In this document: positions 1 through 6,100 of the stretch, one piece after another
How positions within the stretch are numbered: position 1 is the first letter of the stretch
How the letters are laid out: each line of letters begins with the position of its first letter
Assembly: GCA_964398215.1 (NCBI GenBank)
Contig: CAYNNP010000249.1
Span: 1 to 9,622 of the forward strand
Length of the DNA stretch: 9,622 bases
Direction: 5' to 3'
Source: CAYNNP01 sp964398215
GTDB taxonomy: Bacteria > Planctomycetota > Planctomycetia > Pirellulales > Pirellulaceae
Notes under the pieces: generated by a model
Seen by the model: the letters and a program-made list of their open reading frames with translations, nothing else
Database searches by the model: none
What the model was told of the DNA's origin: nothing
Made by a program: the position numbers and the translations under genes

Positions 1-108
1 GCCGCCGCCCAAGCCGCCGCCGCCGCCGCCAAATCCGCCACCGCCAGCTTGGCCGCCGCCACCGCCGCCGAGTCCGCCACCACCGCCGCCCAGTCCGCCA
101 CCGCCACC
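1..108 (-). repeat. GGC/GCC triplet-rich tract encoding poly-glycine
   Basis: The 108 bases are almost entirely GCC, GCC-like and ACC triplets on the plus strand. On the minus strand they encode Gly runs with a rough 7-residue (21-nt) period of G5-6 plus Leu or Phe. Synonymous GGC, GGT and GGA codons are interspersed, so this is not a pure microsatellite, but it remains prone to slippage and assembly error. The tract continues beyond the left edge, so its full length is unknown. Confidence 0.8.
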
Positions 109-396
109 GAGTTGAGCGTTTACGGGGACGCCAGCGAATGTCGAAGGTAGTGCAATGGTCAAAGGACGATCGGTCAGGTTACGAACAATCATGTTCGCTT
201 TGGTTGCGTCTTGTGGAATGTACTTCACATCGATTTGACCAGAGTCGATCGCGGCGAAAAGCTCCGCTTGAACTACATCATCACCTTTATCCACGCCATC
301 GGCTTGGAGTGGTGAAACTGCAAGCGCAAGAGCGCCGATTGCAGCGAACGAAAACATTTGGCGACGAAGTAGTGACACGAATAGGTTCCTTTTCAT
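1..396 (-). CDS. Secreted glycine-rich protein, 3' end outside window
   Basis: This reading frame starts at ATG 396-394 and stays open for 132 codons to the left edge, so the C-terminus is missing. The protein begins with a clear Sec-type signal peptide: a basic start (MKRNLF, then RRQ), a hydrophobic core of about 15 residues, and a likely cleavage after SPLQA near residue 33. A mature region of about 60 residues follows, including FAAIDSGQIDVKYIPQDATK and NLTDRPLTIALPSTFAGVPV. From about residue 97 the chain becomes runs of five or six glycines separated by single Leu, Phe or Gln-Ala. A GAGG Shine-Dalgarno lies 6 nt before the ATG, which fixes the start. From memory, planctomycetes encode many exported proteins with this 'VKFI...NKT..PLTV.LP.AFAGVPV...GGGG' layout, but their function is unknown. 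The call of an exported protein is strong. The family link is recollection only. Confidence 0.85.
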   Translation of the reverse strand, partial: MKRNLFVSLLRRQMFSFAAIGALALAVSPLQADGVDKGDDVVQAELFAAIDSGQIDVKYIPQDATKANMIVRNLTDRPLTIALPSTFAGVPVNAQLGGGGGLGGGGGGLGGGGGGQAGGGGFGGGGGGLGGG

Positions 397-402
397 GGTT
401 TG

Positions 403-406
403 CCTC
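403..406 (-). promoter_or_regulatory. Shine-Dalgarno site of the glycine-rich protein gene
   Basis: On the minus strand the sequence reads GAGG, then 6 nt (CAAACC), then the ATG at 396. This is the clearest ribosome-binding site in the window. The other genes here lack an obvious one, so it supports this start codon particularly well. Confidence 0.65.
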
Positions 407-565
407 AATGAGGTTTTGGTTGATGACGGAAAAGTCGCAAGTCACCAACAACACGTAAACGGGTTTAGCCAACAATCCGTGCGAATGATTGCTGGCGATC
501 CAAAATCAACGAGGAGGCGCGATCACAATCGATCCAACACCGCGCTAGCAGTGGTTCCCCTGGAA

Positions 566-593
566 TCGACCGGATACCCGTTCTGTAGATAAT
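566..593 (+). promoter_or_regulatory. Possible sigma70-like promoter for the small ORF/phosphatase unit
   Basis: TCGACC (566-571, 4 of 6 matches to TTGACA) is followed after 16 nt by GATAAT (588-593, 5 of 6 matches to TATAAT). It would place transcription initiation about 150 nt before the small ORF start at 753. The match is by eye and such pairs occur by chance, so the call is weak. Confidence 0.22.
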
Positions 594-653
594 AATGATA
601 CTTTGCCGACACCCAGGCTCCAAGTAGAAAGGGCTTTTGGGCATAAAAGTGCT

Positions 654-673
654 CGGTTTTCGGATGAAAACCG
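654..673. repeat. Perfect inverted repeat, 8-bp stem with 4-nt loop
   Basis: CGGTTTTC (654-661), loop GGAT (662-665) and GAAAACCG (666-673) form a perfect stem-loop, extendable by one G-U pair at 653/674. Neither side is followed by a T-run, so it does not look like an intrinsic terminator. It could be an operator or a leader hairpin in the 5' region of the downstream unit. No function is claimed. Confidence 0.5.
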
Positions 674-752
674 GAAGAATCGGCACTTCAGGAGTTGTCG
701 GCCGTAAAATTCAATCCACCGTTGGCCGCAGCGAGCAAGCAGCTCCTGGATC

Positions 753-932
753 ATGACGAGCTTTATTATGCGCGATTTGGGCAGAAAACTCAGCCTCAAT
801 CAATTTGTAGAGCGTGATCGCGTGTTGCTCGCGAAGCCCGGCTTGCGTGCGTATTTTGAAGAACGTCCACCGCCCGACGCGGTGAACACTACCGTTATCA
901 GGCTTGCTGAATTTCTGCATGTCACAGATTGA
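753..932 (+). CDS. Possible small protein overlapping the phosphatase start
   Basis: A 59-codon frame starts at ATG 753 (or at ATG 768, giving 54 residues) and stops at TGA 930-932, 14 nt inside the PP2C gene that starts at ATG 919. That overlap geometry is typical of translationally coupled gene pairs. The translation is compositionally normal and mostly polar, and includes LAKPGLRAYFEERPPPDAV and, near the C-terminus, IRLAEFLHVTD. It has no signal peptide, membrane segment or recognised domain. Shine-Dalgarno support is weak for both starts. It might be a real small protein produced with the phosphatase, a decayed remnant, or a leader frame. The frame opens only at 708 after a stop, so it is not the tail of a longer intact gene. 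Evidence rests on overlap and composition alone. Confidence 0.35.
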   Translation: MTSFIMRDLGRKLSLNQFVERDRVLLAKPGLRAYFEERPPPDAVNTTVIRLAEFLHVTD

Positions 933-1557
933 AACCACATCCGCTACCAAGAAATATCGTGAACGATGCGAGGACCGTGTTGCCGTCATTCAGGCTGACC
1001 AACGCACTGTGATTGTTGTGGCTGACGGTGCTGGCGGAACTGGGGCTGGTGATCTTGCGGCTGAATCCGTGATTGGCGAGATCGAATCTAACTACGCAAC
1101 AATCCACTCTGCAAACGACTGGGCTGATTTGCTCCGCCAGACAGACATGCAAATCAGCGTCGGTGAATCAACTGTCGTTGTCGTCGATGTTCGACCATAC
1201 GGAATTGCAGGTGCGAGTGTAGGCGATAGTCAGGCTTGGATCATTAGAGATGGCGAAATCGCAGATCTAACAAAAAACCAAATCCGGAAACCGCTAGTTG
1301 GATCGGGGATGTGCCAACCGGTAGCATTCAAACACCAACCATTGGCCGGTTTGTTGATTGTTGCAACTGACGGACTCTTTGATTATGCGAAACGCGATCA
1401 AATAATTCGTTTGGTTGGGCAATCCGAATTCTACGAGATTCCACGAAAATTCATTGAACTGGTACAACTGCCTTCTGGCGAAATGTGGGATGACGTTGGA
1501 ATCGTTATTGGTCGAAACAAACCGCAACATCGAACGAAAATCAAATACGAAATCTAG
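919..1557 (+). CDS. PP2C-family (PPM-type) serine/threonine protein phosphatase
   Basis: The 212-residue protein is predicted to be a metal-dependent phosphatase that removes phosphate from Ser/Thr of partner proteins in the cytoplasm. The motifs appear in family order: RCEDR (Asp19), VVADGAGG (Asp36-Gly37), GASVGDSQAW (102-105), ATDGLFDY (Asp151) and WDDVGI (Asp191/192). The Mn/Mg-binding aspartates therefore look complete. There is no membrane segment or extra domain, and at 212 residues it is slightly shorter than a typical stand-alone bacterial PP2C of about 240. I chose ATG 919 over the in-frame TTG 904 because it is the stronger start and overlaps the preceding small ORF by 14 nt. No clear Shine-Dalgarno is seen, so translation may be coupled to that ORF. 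No partner kinase, FHA protein or T6SS gene lies in the window, so its substrate is unknown. Confidence 0.88.
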   Translation: MSQIETTSATKKYRERCEDRVAVIQADQRTVIVVADGAGGTGAGDLAAESVIGEIESNYATIHSANDWADLLRQTDMQISVGESTVVVVDVRPYGIAGASVGDSQAWIIRDGEIADLTKNQIRKPLVGSGMCQPVAFKHQPLAGLLIVATDGLFDYAKRDQIIRLVGQSEFYEIPRKFIELVQLPSGEMWDDVGIVIGRNKPQHRTKIKYEI

Positions 1558-1616
1558 CGTCAAGTCGACCGATCAAATCGCGATGATGGGGTTCAACACC
1601 GGACGCTCGCTGCCAT

Positions 1617-2414
1617 TCAGGATGAGGGAGTCAGTAATTTTCGGCCGAATCCACCGTCTGCTTCGGCGGCTTCGTTGCACAGCAATCGGATGGCACCATG
1701 TTGCGTTGCGTTTGCCTGCAGCGACCAAAGAGCGGCGCCCTTGTTGGCAATGTGCAACTTTTGTGAATCATTCATGGCTTCAAAAATTCGCACGCACAGC
1801 TTGTTCTGGTCTTTGATGCCAAGCCACAGAAACAGATCCGTGTCGCCCTCGGTCATGACTTGCCAATGCGAATCGTCCGTTGGCTTTCCAAGTCCGATAC
1901 CGAACTGTTGCAATTCCATCCGTTCGGTGTCAGAGAGTTGAAGTCCCCCGGGTTCGTTGGTCAGTTGTGTATTCAAGAACTCGCGTGTTTGGTCCTCGCG
2001 ATCCAGCACCGAAACGATCTTGTGAACGATTTCAGTTTTTCCAGTGACAAGAAACTCGGCCCAGCACAAATCCATTTCGCCGGGTGACTGGATTGAATGC
2101 GGCAAGTACTTTGCGTCGCGAATGTCTTGTGGCGGATCCAAAATCAGGTCGATCGCCTGTCGCAGCGGTCCACTCACGTCGCTTTGTTGTTGACGTAAAG
2201 TCGCTGCTGCGGCCGGGTAGATTTCTGCGATTCGAACGAACATCAACATGATCGTTGGCTGTTGCGAAAACAACTGTTCGCGTACTGCATGCTGGAGCGC
2301 CATGCTCACGGCTTCGGCATCAAAACGCCGGTAGATACCAGAAGCAACTTCCGCGAACTTTGCGGCGTCCTGATCCGCTGTCGAATCGTCGGTCGAAGAT
2401 GAATTGTCAGGCAC
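1617..2414 (-). CDS. Unrecognised cytosolic protein, 265 residues
   Basis: I do not recognise the family. The frame runs from GTG 2414-2412 to TGA 1619-1617, converging on the phosphatase gene with a 59-bp gap. The protein is acidic and polar at the start (about 20 residues rich in Ser/Asp/Thr). It then looks mainly alpha-helical with Ala, Gln and Leu-rich segments, and has no signal peptide or membrane span. Noticeable pieces are VREQLFSQQPTIMLMFVRIA (helical), LILDPPQDIRDAKYLPHS, an EMDLCWAEFLVTG segment and a Trp-containing TDLFLWLGIKDQNK stretch. The even codon texture over the whole frame supports a real gene. The start is uncertain: GTG has no evident Shine-Dalgarno, and the next in-frame Met is at about residue 37. 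A TACAAT hexamer at 2462-2457 could be a -10 box, but no good -35 accompanies it. The 165 bp between it and the Rieske gene contain no supported ORF. Confidence 0.72.
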   Translation of the reverse strand: MPDNSSSTDDSTADQDAAKFAEVASGIYRRFDAEAVSMALQHAVREQLFSQQPTIMLMFVRIAEIYPAAAATLRQQQSDVSGPLRQAIDLILDPPQDIRDAKYLPHSIQSPGEMDLCWAEFLVTGKTEIVHKIVSVLDREDQTREFLNTQLTNEPGGLQLSDTERMELQQFGIGLGKPTDDSHWQVMTEGDTDLFLWLGIKDQNKLCVRIFEAMNDSQKLHIANKGAALWSLQANATQHGAIRLLCNEAAEADGGFGRKLLTPSS

Positions 2415-2579
2415 AGCAAAGCCGATGGGAGCGCACGGAGATCGTTGAAAAATCCTATTGTAGGCAACCGACTGGAACTCGTTAGGCCAACGGAAGCTTT
2501 GACGCTGAATAAACCTTTAGAAACAGCATCCACCAAAATCCGAAAACGCCGACAGAGTCCGCGAGTGGCGCCGCCAAAT

Positions 2580-2930
2580 CTACGAACCGAAGTTGACTTC
2601 GATATTTCCATCGCGTTCTCGGACGGGGAACACTTGCTGCAACGGTTGCCGATTGATGGTTTGGATTCCGGTCTTCAGTTCGTATTGCCAGCCATGCCAA
2701 GGGCATGTGACGCAGCCAGCGGAGACTTCGCCTTTAGCGATCGGCCCACCTTGATGCGCGCACATTCCATCAATCGCATGCAGTTGGCCGTCGTGCCGAA
2801 AGATGGCCAGGATCTGTCCGCTAGCAACTACCTCGATGGCGCATTCGTCTTTAATCGAGTCGGATTTGGCGACAACGGTCCAGCTATCTTGGGGCGTACC
2901 AGAGTCGTTTTCGTTGGGTTTGTTGGACAT
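2580..2930 (-). CDS. Rieske [2Fe-2S] ferredoxin-like protein
   Basis: The 116-residue protein carries the complete Rieske cluster-binding signature: Cys57-Ala-His59, then 16 residues, then Cys76-Pro-Trp-His79, within CAHQGG and CPWHGWQY. Two Cys and two His ligate the [2Fe-2S] cluster. The whole chain is one Rieske domain of the soluble ferredoxin type, as in the ferredoxin components of aromatic-ring dioxygenases and the NirD-like small subunit of nitrite reductase. It has no membrane anchor or Tat signal, so it should act as a cytosolic electron carrier. A partner oxygenase or reductase is not in the window, so the pathway cannot be named. The first 15 residues are a polar extension. Start ATG 2930-2928 has no clear Shine-Dalgarno. 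It is co-directional with the possible stump ending at 2988 (57 nt upstream) and the unknown gene downstream. Confidence 0.9.
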   Translation of the reverse strand: MSNKPNENDSGTPQDSWTVVAKSDSIKDECAIEVVASGQILAIFRHDGQLHAIDGMCAHQGGPIAKGEVSAGCVTCPWHGWQYELKTGIQTINRQPLQQVFPVRERDGNIEVNFGS

Positions 2931-2987
2931 CGATTTGATTCTGGCAGAGTAATTGCTGGTGTGTTGGGATTGATCGTGCGAAAAAAA

Positions 2988-3092
2988 TCATAGCGCGACC
3001 CAGTCGCTGCCGATGAAAGATTCGTCTGCGTAGATTTTGCAGGCTGCGTCGATGATGGCGAGGCTAGCAAACCGCGCTTTACCGTACGTCAT
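2988..3092 (-). pseudogene. Possible C-terminal stump of a lost gene, perhaps oxidoreductase
   Basis: A minus-strand frame from ATG 3092-3090 to TGA 2990-2988 encodes 34 residues, including ARFASLAIIDAACKIYADES and then FIGSDWVAL at the end. This looks like the natural C-terminus of a larger protein: an amphipathic helix, an Asp-Ala-Ala turn and a short Trp-containing tail. The pattern resembles the last helix of Gfo/Idh/MocA-type NAD(P)-dependent oxidoreductases, whose C-terminal '..V.DAA..S...G.WV' layout is similar, but the match is from memory and short. The frame is closed by a TGA just before the ATG, and no continuation is seen in other frames, because the giant repeat gene starts on the other strand at 3133. 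It could instead be a chance ORF or a genuine 34-residue peptide. Confidence 0.3.
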
Positions 3093-3132
3093 CCATCAGG
3101 ATGCGGCCCAGACGAATAGTTGGCAAGCGGCA

Positions 3133-6100
3133 ATGAAAAGAATAGCACGACGCAAATCTCGAAACACACGTTTTCGTCCTCGCATAGAGACTCTTGAACG
3201 CCGTCGCGTACTTGCGGCGGCAATCGATCTCGCAGCGATCAACGGCCGCGTTTTTGACGATTTTACTGGAAATGGCTTCGACCTGGGAGAAGAAGTTTCG
3301 GGGGCATCGTTGCAGCTTTTTCTTGATGATGGCGATGGAGTTTTTGAACCTGGGACCGGCGATACATCCGTCGGTTCGACCACCACTGACGCCAATGGCA
3401 ACTACGATTTTGGTGGCTTGACCGTTGGTAACTATTTTGTGTTGCAGCCAACGCAAAATGTTGCTGGCACCCAGTTGCAACAATCGGTTTCACCGTTGAT
3501 CACGATCAATGCGTCGGATGTACAAGGGCAAATTTCGACATCGATCGACACGTTTGACACGGGCACACAGCAGGTCAACGACATTAGCAATGATGGAACT
3601 GCAGTGACTTCTGTTTTGCAAACTGTCGACGCGATTGGAGGTGAAAGAGATCTGGCGGTCAATTTGACCAGCACAGACGCCAACAGCGAGATCGAACTCT
3701 CTGTCAATTTAACGCCAGGCGCGTTGTCGTTTGACTCGCAGCGACAAGGCGACGGTGTCTTTTCAGTTAGCTGGGACGGTATCGATGGTGATGCGAACAA
3801 TATCAACGATGCGGGTTTGAACGTGGACCTTAGCAACGGCGGTTCCGCGCAAGGTCTCAGTTTGCAAATCGGAAGTGACGCGGGCGGCAATGCGACGATT
3901 CGGCTGTACACTGACGACGGAAATCCTGGCACAGCGAACCGATTCAGTTCAGCAACGATTCCGATTCCGGACACTGGTGGTGGCGTCGGCACGGCGGAGT
4001 TCATTCCTTTTTCGTCATTCATTGCCTCGGGTGGCGGAGTTGATTTGACCAACGTCGGCGCGATCGAATTGGTGATCGACGGACCCGCTAATACAGACGG
4101 TCGCGCGGAGCTGGTTGGTGCTTTAGAACCGACGACATTTGCAGCCAACTTTGACAATTTTGAAACTGCGGATTTGGCTGTCAACAAAACCGTCAACGAC
4201 ACTTCACCCAGTACCAACCAAAATGTGACTTTCACCATCACGGTCGATAACAATGGACCAGACATTGCGACGGGGGTGGCCGTTACCGATCAGTTGCCAG
4301 CGGGAATCAGCTATGTCAGTGATTCGCCTTCGCAGGGGGACTACGATCCGTTAACAGGTATTTGGACCGTAGGCACGATTAACAACCAAGAGGCAACGCT
4401 ATTGCTGGTTGGCCTTGTCACCAGTGCGACGGCCGATGTGATTACCAACACTGCGCAAATCACTGCATCCGATCAAATGGATCCCATTGCGAGTAACAAC
4501 CAAAGTTCCGCGTCGTTGACTCCCGAACAGATTGACATTGGAATCAACAAGGGTGTAAGCAACCTCACGCCAAACACCGGCGATATGGTCACGTTTACCG
4601 TTTCTGCGAACAATATGGGCCCCAGCAATGCGACCAATGTGGTGATCGCGGATGTTCTGCCAGCGGGTTTGACATTTGTCAATTTCTCGGCCACCAGCGG
4701 TAGCTACGACGTGGGAACCGGGCTTTGGACTGTGGGCGCCATTAACAGCGGAACGGCGGCAGTGTTAACGCTGGTCGCAACCGTTAACACCAATGGCACG
4801 GTGACGAACACGGCATCGTTCAGCAGTGCGGATCAAACGGACAGTAATCCGGCCAACAACCAAGATTCTGTAAGCATCACGCCTGCGCAGGCTGATTTGT
4901 CGTTGACTAAACAAGTGAACAGCAGCGCCGCTAATGTTGGCGAAAATGTGACGTTCACAATAACAGTTTCCAACGCGGGGCCTAACGACGCGACGGGTGT
5001 GGCCGTAACGGATGTGTTGCCCGTTGGATTGTCATTCGTCAACGCAATTCCTGCGGGGGCGTACAACCCGGGCAATGGCATTTGGACAGTCGGGAACGTT
5101 GCCAACGGAACAAGCCAGACCTTGGAACTGATTGCTCGTGTTGATTCCATTGGCGCGCAGATCAATACAGCACAAATTTCTGCTGCAGATCAGAGCGATC
5201 CTGACAGTACCCCTGGAAACAATGCAAGCGGTGAAGATGATCAAGCATCTGCGACGGTTACTGCGGCGACCGCTGACCTTTCGCTGGAAAAGGGAGCCGA
5301 TTCGATCAGTCCGAATGTTGGTGACGACGTTACCTTCACCATCGTTGTATCCAATGCAGGTCCTAACAACGCCACGGATGTAGTGGTCTTGGATGCGATC
5401 CCAGCAGGGTTGACTTTCGTGTCCGATAACGCCGGCGGCGCTTACAATCCGGTCACCGGGCTGTGGAATGTTGGCACGGTTATCTCTGGTCAGAGCCGGG
5501 CGTTGAACATTACGGCGCGAGTCGACGCTTCATCAACGATCACCAACACCGCTCAAGTCCAGTCGGTCAATGAGTTCGATCCTGACAGCACACCCGGCAA
5601 CGATGTGGCTGGCGAAGACGACCAGGATGCGGTCACGCTTTCACCAGCCAGCGCTGATCTCTCGTTGACGAAGTCCGTTAGCAGCGAATCACCCAACGTC
5701 AACGTCAACGAACAAGTTACTTTCACGGTAACGGTAACGAATTCGGGACCAAATGAAGCCACAGGCGTCAGCGTTTTAGATCAGTTACCTGCAGGCACTT
5801 CGTTCGTTTCTGCAACGCCCAGCCAAGGAGACTACGATCAGGGTACGGGCGTTTGGACCGTTGGCAGCATCAACACGGGCTCCAACGCGACCCTCAGCCT
5901 GATCGCGATAGCCAACACGCCCGGTTTGATAACCAATACTGCTGAAGTCTTGACGGCGGACCAGCAAGATCCCGATTCGACACCAGGCAACAATGTGTCG
6001 AGCGAAGACGATCAGGCAAGTGCCCAGATCACAGCTGCTCAAGTCGATTTGTCGGTGACCAAGACCGTAAATAACTCTACGCCGAACGTCGGAAGCGAAG

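Larger units (their letters stand above)
397..752. other. Divergent intergenic region with no supported gene
   Basis: About 356 bp separate the leftward glycine-rich gene from the rightward small ORF and phosphatase. Frames on both strands give only short, compositionally odd translations with no recognisable domain, so I see no gene here. The region should hold the promoters for both divergent units. I found one weak sigma70-like match on the plus strand (566-593) and a perfect 8-bp hairpin (654-673). I saw no convincing promoter for the minus-strand gene. Confidence 0.6.

Noticed and set aside
711..989. 92-codon minus-strand ORF opposite the small ORF and PP2C start
   Set aside because: It overlaps the start of the well-supported PP2C gene in antisense and has a cysteine, arginine and serine-rich shadow composition.
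1558..1616. Bidirectional terminator between the convergent PP2C and unknown genes
   Set aside because: Only a 4-bp stem (CGAT...ATCG at 1570-1580) was found, with no T-run on either side.
2445..2993. 182-codon plus-strand ORF across the Rieske region
   Set aside because: It is antisense to the complete Rieske domain, whose Cys/His signature and family match make the minus strand the coding one. The plus-strand translation has no recognisable feature.
3037..3132. Upstream start of the giant gene at TTG 3037 or ATG 3052/3055
   Set aside because: It would add about 30 residues with no resemblance to a signal sequence and would push the LERRRVL motif to about residue 50. ATG 3133 gives the usual basic lead and motif position.
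3432..4265. 277-codon minus-strand ORF and a similar 234-codon one at 7701-8405
   Set aside because: Both are antisense shadows of the giant gene, rich in Ser, Val and Thr as expected from reverse reading of the beta-rich repeat protein. No family resemblance or start signals were seen.
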